DNA from: Brenneria izadpanahii
GTDB lineage: Bacteria; Pseudomonadota; Gammaproteobacteria; Enterobacterales; Enterobacteriaceae
DNA: 64,000 nucleotides
Direction: 5' to 3'
NCBI RefSeq assembly: GCF_017569925.1
Contig: NZ_CP050854.1
Span: 5,084,001-5,148,000 of the forward strand
Shown here: positions 36,569 to 45,996 of the stretch, piece by piece
Layout of the letters: each line of letters starts with the position of its first letter
Position numbering within the stretch: position 1 is the first letter of the stretch
The notes under the pieces: generated by a model
The model's input: the letters and a program-made list of their open reading frames with translations, nothing else
The model's database searches: none
What the model was told of the DNA's origin: nothing
Position numbers and translations under genes: made by a program

Positions 36569-39186
36569 AACAGATACTACGCGTTTTTCTCGCGCCTTCG
36601 GCCTATCAGGCGGCGCGGAAACGCTATGCCGGCTATCGCGGACAGGGCGCTTGCGCCGTTGCCGCTTTCCTGACGACGCTTCTGACGATACTTGGCTGGA
36701 CGTTTCTGACGTTGGAATCCGATAGCTGGAAACAAATTCGGCAGGCTCACGGCTATTGGTTCCCGCATATATCGTCCCGAAGCCCTCGCCCCGCCGATCT
36801 GCTTCGCTATCTTACGCAGGGGATATGGCTGCTGATCGTCAAGAACGGCCCAATAACGGCGCCCGGCAAAAACCGTTTTTCCGGATGGTCCGGCCGGCTG
36901 CCGCGTTATATCAATGGGTTGCAAGGTTTTTCCCGGCATATTCCGCGCGCGGATACGAAAACAGAGCGCGACGCGAACGCCCCTCGTGCGGCAAAGGGGC
37001 TACGGAAACTGTTGTTTGCCGTAATCAGTCTGTTATGCGCCGCCCTGGCCTTACTGTGCATCACCCAACCGTTTGACCTTTTATCACAGTTTATTTTTAT
37101 GCTGCTGCTTTGGGGCATTGCGCTGCTGGTGCGCCGCATTCCGGGGCGCATGCCGACGCTGATGATGATCGCGCTCTCCTTAACCATTTCCTGTCGTTAT
37201 ATATGGTGGCGTTATACCACGACGCTCAATTGGGACGATCCGTTGAGCCTGCTCTGCGGCGTACTGCTGCTGGCGGCGGAAACCTATGCCTGGGTCGTGC
37301 TGGTGCTGGGCTATTTTCAGACCATCTGGCCGCTTAACCGCGCCCCGGTATCCTTACCGTCGGAGAGCGAAAAATGGCCGACGGTGGATCTGTTGGTGCC
37401 GACCTATAACGAGCCGCTGGAAATCGTAAAACCAACGGTTTACGCCGCGCTGGGGATGGATTGGCCGCAGGATAAGCTCAATATCTATATCCTTGATGAC
37501 GGCGGCCGCCCCGAGTTCAGCGCTTTCGCCGCACAGGTCGGGATACACTACATCGCCCGCACGACTCATGAACACGCGAAGGCCGGCAATATCAACCACG
37601 CGCTGAAACAGGCCCGAGGCGAGTTTGTCGCCATTTTCGATTGCGACCATGTGCCCACCCGTTCATTTCTGCAATTAACCATGGGATGGTTCCTTAAAGA
37701 TAAAAAGCTGGCGATGTTACAAACGCCTCACCACTTTTTCTCGCCCGATCCCTTCGAGCGCAATCTTGGCCGTTTCCGCCGCACCCCCAATGAAGGCACG
37801 CTGTTCTACGGTTTGGTGCAGGATGGTAATGATATGTGGGATGCCGCCTTTTTCTGCGGCTCATGCGCCATTCTGCGCCGTAAAGCCCTGGATGAAATCG
37901 GCGGCATCGCAACCGATACCGTCACCGAAGACGCCCATACGTCATTACGGCTTCATCGGCTCAACTACACCTCCGCTTATATCCGTATCCCGCAGGCCGC
38001 CGGGCTGGCGACAGAGAGCCTGTCGGCGCACATCGGGCAACGTATCCGCTGGGCCAGGGGGATGGCGCAGATCTTCCGGCTGGATAACCCGCTGTTGGGG
38101 AAAGGTTTGAAACTGGGACAACGGCTATGTTACGCCAACGCCATGCTGCATTTTTTGTCAGGCATTCCCCGGCTGATCTTCCTTACCGCGCCGTTGGCCT
38201 TCCTGCTGCTGCACGCCTATATAATTTTCGCCCCGGCGCAGGCCATCGCTCTGTACGTTTTCCCGCATATGGTTCACGCCAGCCTGACGAATTCCCGTAT
38301 TCAGGGGCGTTACCGTCACTCTTTCTGGAGTGAAATCTATGAAACCGTGCTGGCGTGGTACATCGCCAGACCCACTACCGTGGCGTTGTTCAACCCGCAT
38401 AAAGGCAAATTTAACGTTACCGCCAAAGGGGGGCTGATAGAGGAGCAGCACGTCGACTGGATAATCACCCAGCCTTACCTGCTGCTGGTGCTGCTGAACA
38501 TCGCCGGGCTGATAGCCGGAATATGGCGTCTGTGTTATGGCGCGCCCGAAGAAATGATGACCGTTATCATCAGCCTGCTGTGGGTTGTCTACAACATGAC
38601 GATTCTCGGCGGAGCCGTAGCGGTTGCCATAGAGACGAAACAGGTGCGCCAATCGCACCGGGTGGCGATGGCGATGCCTGCCGCGGTTCTCTGTGCCGAC
38701 GGCCACCTTTTCCCCTGTGTGATGAACGACTATTCCGACGGCGGCGTGGGCATAGAAATGCGGGAACCCGGACGGCTGCGGGAAGGCGACGACATTTCCC
38801 TGTTATTGCATCGCGGCCGGCAGGAGTTCGCCTTCCCTTTTAAAATCGCCAGAATCCTCGGCAATAAAATCGGCCTGCGAATGATGGGATTAACCACCAG
38901 GCAACATATTGATTTTATTCAATGCACCTTCGCACGAGCAGATACCTGGGCGTTATGGCAGGACGGCGTCCCCGAAGACCGGCCGATCGAAAGCCTGCGT
39001 GACGTACTGACGCTGGGCTTCCGTGGCTACTTACGTATGACGGATTACGCTCCCCCGGTTATACGCAGCGTCTTCGTCGCTTTCACCACCTTGATTGCCT
39101 GGGCGCTGTCGTTCACTCCGCGTTACGTCGGGAAACAGCCCGACGAAACGCCGCCAGACTTATACACGCCCCCCGCAAGGCTGTAA
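36565..39186 (+). CDS. bcsA: cellulose synthase catalytic subunit BcsA
   Basis: Inner-membrane GT2 synthase polymerising UDP-glucose to beta-1,4-glucan and pushing it across the membrane; 873 residues (E. coli 872). The catalytic set is complete: ILDDGGRPEF, FDCDHVPTR, TVTEDAHTSLRLHRL and GQRIRWARGMAQI (QxxRW). The C-terminal PilZ domain has RQSHR and NDYSDGGVG, matching RxxxR and DxSxxG, so c-di-GMP activation should be intact. The ATG at 36565 overlaps the bcsQ stop; the open frame 58 codons further upstream lies inside bcsQ and is not used. Confidence 0.96.
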   Translation: MKQILRVFLAPSAYQAARKRYAGYRGQGACAVAAFLTTLLTILGWTFLTLESDSWKQIRQAHGYWFPHISSRSPRPADLLRYLTQGIWLLIVKNGPITAPGKNRFSGWSGRLPRYINGLQGFSRHIPRADTKTERDANAPRAAKGLRKLLFAVISLLCAALALLCITQPFDLLSQFIFMLLLWGIALLVRRIPGRMPTLMMIALSLTISCRYIWWRYTTTLNWDDPLSLLCGVLLLAAETYAWVVLVLGYFQTIWPLNRAPVSLPSESEKWPTVDLLVPTYNEPLEIVKPTVYAALGMDWPQDKLNIYILDDGGRPEFSAFAAQVGIHYIARTTHEHAKAGNINHALKQARGEFVAIFDCDHVPTRSFLQLTMGWFLKDKKLAMLQTPHHFFSPDPFERNLGRFRRTPNEGTLFYGLVQDGNDMWDAAFFCGSCAILRRKALDEIGGIATDTVTEDAHTSLRLHRLNYTSAYIRIPQAAGLATESLSAHIGQRIRWARGMAQIFRLDNPLLGKGLKLGQRLCYANAMLHFLSGIPRLIFLTAPLAFLLLHAYIIFAPAQAIALYVFPHMVHASLTNSRIQGRYRHSFWSEIYETVLAWYIARPTTVALFNPHKGKFNVTAKGGLIEEQHVDWIITQPYLLLVLLNIAGLIAGIWRLCYGAPEEMMTVIISLLWVVYNMTILGGAVAVAIETKQVRQSHRVAMAMPAAVLCADGHLFPCVMNDYSDGGVGIEMREPGRLREGDDISLLLHRGRQEFAFPFKIARILGNKIGLRMMGLTTRQHIDFIQCTFARADTWALWQDGVPEDRPIESLRDVLTLGFRGYLRMTDYAPPVIRSVFVAFTTLIAWALSFTPRYVGKQPDETPPDLYTPPARL

Positions 39187-39239
39187 CTCTCACTCTCCCT
39201 CTCGCTGCCGCGAGATAGGCTTTTAATATCGATGATGAC

Positions 39240-41528
39240 ATGATGACGAAAAAAACAACCTGGTTTACCGCCTTTGCTTTAGGCATCAGTTCGTTGTCTC
39301 AGGCCGCCGTTACGCCGACCACTGAGACGGATCTCCAGCCCGCCGTGAGCACTTCCATAGCGCAGGAGATACCACAAGAAAACCATGAGCCCATACGCAG
39401 CGTGAAGCTGTCGTTCGCGCAGATTGCGCCCTCGCCGGGCTCTATTTCCCTACGCGGCACCAGTCCGTATGGGCAGATCGAATTCGGCGTACGCGGCGAT
39501 GAAGTGGTCACGCAGGCGGCGCTCGATCTGGAATTCACCCCATCCCCGTCGCTGACGCCCGTGGAATCTCACCTCAAGGTTTATCTGAATGACGAACTGA
39601 TGGGGGTCGCCGCCATCACCCAGGATCGGTTGGGGAAACCCAGCCATATTCTGATGCCGCTCGACCCTCGCTATATCAGCGACTTTAACCGGGTACAGCT
39701 GGAATTTATCGGCCATTATTCAAACATTTGCGAAAGCCCGGCCAGCACATCCCTATGGCTGGACATCAGCAAATCGAGTTCGCTTAACCTGCAATTCCAG
39801 GCATTGCCTCTGAAAAACGAGCTATCTCCCTTCCCGGCGCCTTTTTTTGATAACCGGGACAACCGGCCGCTGACGCTGCCGATGGTATTCGCCCAGCGGC
39901 CGGATCTGACGCAGCAGCGGGCGGCGGCGATCCTGGCATCCTGGTTCGGCAGCAAAGCCCAATGGCGCGGGCAATCATTCCCGGCGCTGTTTAACCAGTT
40001 GCCGGATCGGCACGCCATCGTGTTCGTCACCAACCAGCAACGCCCGGACTTCCTGCATGATATGCCGCCGGTCAATGCCCCGACCGTTTCCATCATCAAC
40101 CATCCCGACAATCCGTATACCAAATTGCTGCTGGTACAAGGCCGGGATGACAACGATCTGATCACCGCCGTGCAAGGCATGGTGCAAGGCAACATTCTGT
40201 TCCGCGGGCAAAGCGTCACGGTGGATAAGGTTGAGCAACTGGCGCCGCGGCAGCCTTACGATGCGCCGAACTGGGTACGAACCAACCGTCCGATGACCTT
40301 TTCCGAACTCCAGCAATATGAAGGACAGCTGCAAACCAGCGGCACGGTGCCCTACCCGATTGCGCTGAACCTGAACCTGCCGCCCGACCTGTTCCTGATC
40401 CGCAGTCAGGGCATCGATATGAAGCTGAAATATCGTTATACCGCGCCGCAGCTCAAAGACGGCTCCCGCTTGAGCGTGCACCTGAATAATCAGTTTGTTC
40501 AGGCGTTCTCCCTGGTGCCGGAGCACGATCAGGATTCATTGCTGCTGCGTTTGCCGTTGACGCAGGGGTTGTGGGATTCGGATAAAAACCTGAGGATCCC
40601 GGCGTTAAAGCTGGGAACCATCAATCAACTGCGTTTCGATTTCACCTACACGACGCTCCTTGCCAGCGGCGCGGCCGGACGATGCGAAACCTATACCCCC
40701 GTCGTCAACCATGCAATGATTGACGGCAGTTCGACAATCGACTTCTCCGGTTACCGTCACTTTATGTCCATGCCGGATCTGCGCGCCTTTGTTACCGCGG
40801 GTTACCCTTTCAGCCGGCTGGCCGATTTATCGCAAACGCTGGTGCTCATCAACAAACAACCCACCCCCTCGCAGGTCAGTACGTTACTTAATGCGTTGGG
40901 AAGTATCGGCGCACGCACCGGTTACCCGGCATTGGCCATGCAACTGAGCGATGACTGGGTCCAGGCCGGCCGGCAGGATCTTGATATTTTGCTGATCGGC
41001 TCCATCCCTCCCGAACTGCGTGATGATGAAAAAATCAATCTGCTGGTGAATACGGCACAAAGCTGGGTAAAACAACCGACCCGCCAGGTCGCGGCAGCGG
41101 ATACGGACGCGGCGGCCGACGACATCATACCGGACACGAAAACGACCATCGGTTCTGACGCGCCGATGTCCGCCATTATCGGCATTCAGTCTCCCTATCA
41201 CGATCAGCGCAGTATCGTCGCGCTGCTGGCGGACAGCCCGCAGGGCTATGCGCTGTTGAATAATGCGTTGAGCGACGACGGCAAACGCGCCGCGCTGTTC
41301 GGCTCGGCGGCGGTTATCCGCGACTCCGGCGTCAATAGCCTGCTGGTAGGCGACGTCTATTACGTCGGCCATCTGCCCTGGTGGGAGCGACTCTGGCATA
41401 CGCTGGCGACGCACCCGGTATGGCTGGCGCTCATTTCCACGCTGACCGTGGTCATCATCGCCTGGCTGTTATGGCGCGCGCTGAAGATAATCAGCCGCCG
41501 CCGTCTGTCGCCTGCTGAAAAAGATTAA
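39240..41528 (+). CDS. bcsB: cellulose synthase periplasmic subunit BcsB
   Basis: Periplasmic, tail-anchored subunit of the synthase, 762 residues. A signal peptide (TWFTAFALGISSLSQA) is followed by carbohydrate-binding and flavodoxin-like domains, for example GSISLRGTSPYGQIEFGVRG, and one C-terminal helix (WLALISTLTVVIIAWLLW) that packs against BcsA. Start chosen at the first of two adjacent ATG codons; no strong ribosome site. The bcsC start is only 5 bp after its stop, so the bcsZ gene usual at this place is missing. Confidence 0.94.
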   Translation: MMTKKTTWFTAFALGISSLSQAAVTPTTETDLQPAVSTSIAQEIPQENHEPIRSVKLSFAQIAPSPGSISLRGTSPYGQIEFGVRGDEVVTQAALDLEFTPSPSLTPVESHLKVYLNDELMGVAAITQDRLGKPSHILMPLDPRYISDFNRVQLEFIGHYSNICESPASTSLWLDISKSSSLNLQFQALPLKNELSPFPAPFFDNRDNRPLTLPMVFAQRPDLTQQRAAAILASWFGSKAQWRGQSFPALFNQLPDRHAIVFVTNQQRPDFLHDMPPVNAPTVSIINHPDNPYTKLLLVQGRDDNDLITAVQGMVQGNILFRGQSVTVDKVEQLAPRQPYDAPNWVRTNRPMTFSELQQYEGQLQTSGTVPYPIALNLNLPPDLFLIRSQGIDMKLKYRYTAPQLKDGSRLSVHLNNQFVQAFSLVPEHDQDSLLLRLPLTQGLWDSDKNLRIPALKLGTINQLRFDFTYTTLLASGAAGRCETYTPVVNHAMIDGSSTIDFSGYRHFMSMPDLRAFVTAGYPFSRLADLSQTLVLINKQPTPSQVSTLLNALGSIGARTGYPALAMQLSDDWVQAGRQDLDILLIGSIPPELRDDEKINLLVNTAQSWVKQPTRQVAAADTDAAADDIIPDTKTTIGSDAPMSAIIGIQSPYHDQRSIVALLADSPQGYALLNNALSDDGKRAALFGSAAVIRDSGVNSLLVGDVYYVGHLPWWERLWHTLATHPVWLALISTLTVVIIAWLLWRALKIISRRRLSPAEKD

Positions 41529-41533
41529 ACCTC

Positions 41534-44500
41534 ATGAGGATGCTGAAAAAACTAATCTCCAGACCAGCGATGGCGCTGCTGCCTTTGTATCTGGCCGTCA
41601 TCCCGCTGGCGCAGAGCGCGGAGGCGGTTTCGCCGCAGCAGTTTCTGATAGAACAGATACATCTGGGGGAAGCGCGTTACAAAGACGATCTGGTGCGCCA
41701 GTCGCTCAACCGGTTGGCGCTGATCGACCCGAATAATCCTGAGATTATGATGGCGCGAATGCGCCTGGCGCTGCGTCAGGGCGATCAAGCGCAGGCCCGT
41801 CAACAGTTGGAAAAACTGCGGGCGATCGCGCCGGACTCTGAGATTTATCGTCAGGCGGAGATGAATCTGGCGCTGACGCAGCAAGACGTCCGGCAAAAGC
41901 TGCAGCAGGCCCGTCTGCTATCAGGCGCGGGCCGCTACGCCGAAGCCAAGGCCCGGTACGATGAACTGTTTCACGGCGAACCGCCCACGATAGAACTGGC
42001 CGTTGAATACTGGCGTCTGGCGGCGCGCTTGCCCGACCAGGAGCCGATAGCCATTAAACAGTTGGAAGCGCTGGATCGGCGTTATCCCGGCAACGTGCAG
42101 CTACGCGTCGCGCTGGCCCGCCTGTTATTCAGTCAACACCATAACGAGCAGGCTTACGACATATTGCGGCAACTCGCGTCGGACCCCGCCGGCGCTGGCT
42201 CGGCGGGCTCGCTGTGGCTGGAAATCGTCGGCAGAATGGACGTTACGCCGCAGAGCGTCGACGCCTTGCAGCGTTTTATGACGGTGTTCGGCGAGAGCAA
42301 TCAGGCTGAAACCGGCCGTAGAATGCTGAAAAAACAGCAGGCCATGCTGGCCGATCCGGCCTATCAGGCCCGCCTCGACGGCCTGGAGAAAATCAGCAGA
42401 GGCGATAGCGGCGCCGCCGTTATCAGCCAACTGACCAAAGCGCTGGCCGCATCGCCCAACGACTCTGAATTGATCGGCGCCATCGGCGTAGCCTATTTGC
42501 GCGCCGGTAATCGGGAAAAAGCGCTGACCCAGTTTCAACTGGCGTTACAGGCCGATATCAACCACCTTAACGCGGGAAAATGGGAAACGCTGATCAAAAG
42601 CACGCGTTACTGGCTGACGATAAAAGAGGGCGACGACGCGCTGCAGGCCAATAACCTGATGCTGGCGCAACTAAAATATAATCAGGCCCGGCGGCTGGAT
42701 AATACCGATGCTTACGCGCTTATCGGTCTGGGCGACGTGGCCGTCGCCGCTCAAAATGACGCCGCCGCCGAAGTCGCTTATCAGCAGTCGCTGCATCTCG
42801 CGCCCGGCAACGGCAGCGCGTTGCGCAGGCTGGTAAACCTCCATCTGCGCCGGTCGCCGGAAAGCGCGCTGGCCTATATCAACGGACTGCCGCGCGCCCA
42901 GCAAGATACGCTGCGCGATACGCTCAACGGCCTGCGGCGAGATATTATGAAACAGCAGGCGGACCAGCTTTTCGAACAGCGGCAATGGGCGCAGGCCGCC
43001 GACAAATATCGTCAAGCGCGGCAATGGGATCCCGACGATATCTGGATGGCTTACCGCTATGCGCAAACGTTGCGAAATCTGGGGCAATTCGAGCAGGCTG
43101 ACGGCATGTTGCAGAACGCGGCCGCTCGGCCCCCCGCCAGCGCCGAGAAAAACTTTGCCTACGCGCTGTATCTCTCCGCTACCGATCGAAACGCGCAGGC
43201 GCTGGCGCAGCTCAATACGCTGCCCGCCGAACAGTGGAACGGCAACATGCACGAACTGTCGCAGCGCCTGACGCTGCAAACCGCGTTGGAGCGCGCCCGG
43301 TCGATGCGCGATGCGGGCGACGAGCCCGGCGCGATAGCCTACCTGAACCGGCAGCCCGCCAACCCGCAAATCGATCTTGAGCTGGGGGACTGGGCGTTGG
43401 CACGTGGCGAATACGACGCAGCGCTGGCGGCTTATCAACAGGTCATCGCGCGTGAACCACAAAACCCCGACGCGCGACTGGGCGAGGTTGAAGCCTTTAT
43501 CGCGCAGGGAAGGCTGGACGAAGCCCGCCAGCGCCTGCAGCAGCCCGCCGGGCAAACCGATAACACGCTCAACAGCCGGCGCCGGGTCGCCAACGCCTGG
43601 CAGGCAGTCGGCAACACCGAACAGGCGGCGGCGCTTTTTCAACGGCTGCGCATCGACGCGCAAAAAGACTCGCCGGAACCAGACCAGGCGCTGGTTTACC
43701 GCGATGCCGCCCGCTTTGAACGGCGGCGGTTACAGCCGGAACAGGCGCAACAGGATTATCGCCGGGCGATGGTCGCCGGCGGCATCACGCCGGTGGTGCC
43801 GCAGGATAACGCCGCCTACACCAGGCTAACGCGTAGTGACCCCAGCGATGACTGGCTAAAACGCAGCGTTCGCGCCGACGCCGCCGACCTGTATCGCCAG
43901 CAGGATATTAACGTCACGCTCGGCCACGATTACTGGCGTTCCAGCGGCACCGGCGGCATATCCAACCTGAAAGCGCATGACACTATGCTGCAGGCGGACA
44001 TGCCCTGGTATGACGGACGGGCGTTTCTGCGCACCGATACCATCCGCATGAATGCGGGCTCGTTCGCGCTAAACAAACACGGTTTCAACGATGCCGGATT
44101 CGGCACCTGCGCGGATCTGCAATGCGCCAAAGGGAAAAAACAGAAAACCACCGGCACCAGCATCGCCGCGGGCTGGAAAAACGATCGCTGGGAAGCGGAC
44201 ATCGGCACCACGCCGATCGGTTTCGAGGTGGTCGATATCGTCGGCGGCATTAGCTACAGCGGTAACTGGAAGAACATCGGTTGGACGACAACCGCCTCGC
44301 GCCGCCCTATTTCCAGCTCATTGCTGGCATTCGCCGGCGCCAAAGATCCGGGAACGGGCGTCTCCTGGGGCGGCGTCCGGGCAAACGGCGTCTCCCTGGG
44401 GCTAAGCTACGACCGGGGGGCGCAACACGGCGTCTGGAGTAATTTCAGCGCCCATCAAATCACCGGGAAAAACGTTGCCGATAACCTGCGCCTGCGCGCC

Positions 44501-45030
44501 ATGGCGGGATATTACTACAAAGTCGTCAATCAGGACAACCGCCGGGTTACCGTCGGCCTCAACCACCTGTGGATGCATTATCAAAAGGATCTGAGCGGTT
44601 ATTCGCTCGGCCAGGGCGGATACTACAGCCCGCAGCAATACTACTCCGCCAGCATACCGGTTAATTACCGCCAACGTACCGATAACTGGTCATGGGAAGT
44701 GGGTGGTTCGGTTTCCTGGTCGCACTCCTCCACCAAAGACCAGCGGCGTTATCCGCTATCCAGTCTGCCCGCTAACGCCGGCTTGACGGACGGTGACAGG
44801 AACTACGTTGAACCGGGCGGCGGCAGCCACGGATTTGGCTATACCGTACAAGCGGTGGTCGAACGCCGGCTTAGCGCGCACTGGACGCTGGGGGCCGGCG
44901 TCGATATTCAGAAAGCCAAAGACTACCCCCCAGCCACGGCATGATCTACATACGCTACTCCGCCGCCGGCTGGCACGGCGATCTGGACAGCCCGCCCCAG
45001 CCGCTGACCCCGTATGCCGATTTTAGGTAG
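41534..45030 (+). pseudogene. bcsC: cellulose exporter BcsC, frameshifted near the C-terminus
   Basis: Outer-membrane export channel with a periplasmic TPR scaffold. Signal peptide at 1-28, then about 700 residues of TPR repeats (such as ARGEYDAALAAYQQVIAREP) and the C-terminal barrel. The frame ends early at 44944 (AKDYPPATA, stop). One base away the true end continues: SHGMIYIRYSAAGWHGDL to PPQPLTPYADFR, stop at 45030, which matches BcsC ends I know. The break lies in a six-C run at 44926-44931; one extra C would restore DYPPSHGM. The truncated form lacks the last 30-odd residues, including the final barrel strand. A sequencing error in the run is possible. Confidence 0.85.
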
Positions 45031-45146
45031 CGCGTTGACAGAGGGCGGGAGCCAGATCGGCGCAGCCCGGAACGCCTGGCGGTTCATCGTTACGATACGC
45101 CCAAGCGAAAACTTCCTCCTCTGTCGCCCTAAAAGATAACAAAAAT

Positions 45147-45161
45147 GTTGTATTACACAAC
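45147..45161. promoter_or_regulatory. palindrome over the hicB promoter
   Basis: GTTGT-ATTAC-ACAAC overlaps a TTGTAT -35 (45148-45153), 16 bp from a TATTCT -10 (45170-45175). It lies 46 bp before the hicB start and is a likely autoregulatory operator. Confidence 0.55.
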
Positions 45162-45206
45162 TTTCATGCTATTCTGTTATCGATTTCCATAACGCAAAGG
45201 TGTTAT

Positions 45207-45641
45207 ATGTTCAATTACCCGGCATTAGTGAGTTTTGATGAAGACTCAGGACAGTATGAAATTCTTTATCGGGATTTCAAAAACTTAACATCCACCGCAT
45301 TCACAGAAGAAGATATTGTTCTGGAAGCGGCCCGTTGGTTAACGGAAATTATTGGAGAATACATTGATTCAAGAATACCGATTCCGCAGCCGTCAGCGTT
45401 GCAGCACGACGAAATACGCATTCACCTTCCCGTACTGGTCAACCTGAAAGCGGCGTTACATAACGCGATGATCCAGACCGGTACGCGAAAAGCGGATTTG
45501 GCTCGCAAGCTTAATCAGAAAGGGCCGCAGATAGACCGCCTGTTGGATGTGAATCATGCGTCAAAAATTGAGACATTAGAGCAGGCTTTATATTTACTCG
45601 GCTATGAAGTTTCCGTTTCCGTTGCGGAATTAGATGCGTGA
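45207..45641 (+). CDS. hicB: HicB-family antitoxin-like protein, solitary
   Basis: 144 residues in the HicB layout: N-terminal partial RNase-H-like fold (MFNYPALVSFDEDSGQYEI, then EEDIVLEAARWLTEIIGEYI) and a C-terminal HTH (TGTRKADLARKLNQKGPQID, then HASKIETLEQALYLLGYEV). Normally a small HicA mRNA-interferase gene lies directly upstream or downstream; neither the 176 bp before nor the 355 bp after encodes one. It may act as a stand-alone DNA-binding regulator or be a relic. The upstream palindrome supports autoregulation. Confidence 0.85.
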   Translation: MFNYPALVSFDEDSGQYEILYRDFKNLTSTAFTEEDIVLEAARWLTEIIGEYIDSRIPIPQPSALQHDEIRIHLPVLVNLKAALHNAMIQTGTRKADLARKLNQKGPQIDRLLDVNHASKIETLEQALYLLGYEVSVSVAELDA

Positions 45642-45996
45642 TTTATTGGATAGGCGTAATAAAAACAGATTACATCGGATAAATTAACTCTTATTTTGAT
45701 GCATTACCGCATCTTCTATTTCTATTTTTTATATCCTTTATCTTTCGAGTCGCGGGTACGTTAATTGCTTAATTATCCGGTTGCCGCGTTACGAGGCTCA
45801 TGGATGGGCCGAGTAACAAAGCCAACGTACATGCAAATTGAAGTATGACAAGCATATAATTCAAGATTAAACAGCAACCTATCAAAATAACTTCCATGAG
45901 TTGAGTCACAAAATAAAAGACCAATCCCTCGCTATACTAATCGAATACTAAAAATAAATTAAACGGTTTTTAATTAACATTACTGGAGCAAATATC
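45642..45996. other. intergenic, no gene seen
   Basis: 355 AT-rich bp between hicB and the flavoenzyme gene. A TATACT hexamer at 45933 may be the -10 of the downstream gene; no good -35. No HicA frame. Confidence 0.45.

Noticed and set aside
42671..43663. 330-codon open frame antisense to bcsC
   Set aside because: Mirror of the TPR region; no recognisable protein and the sense frame is clearly BcsC.
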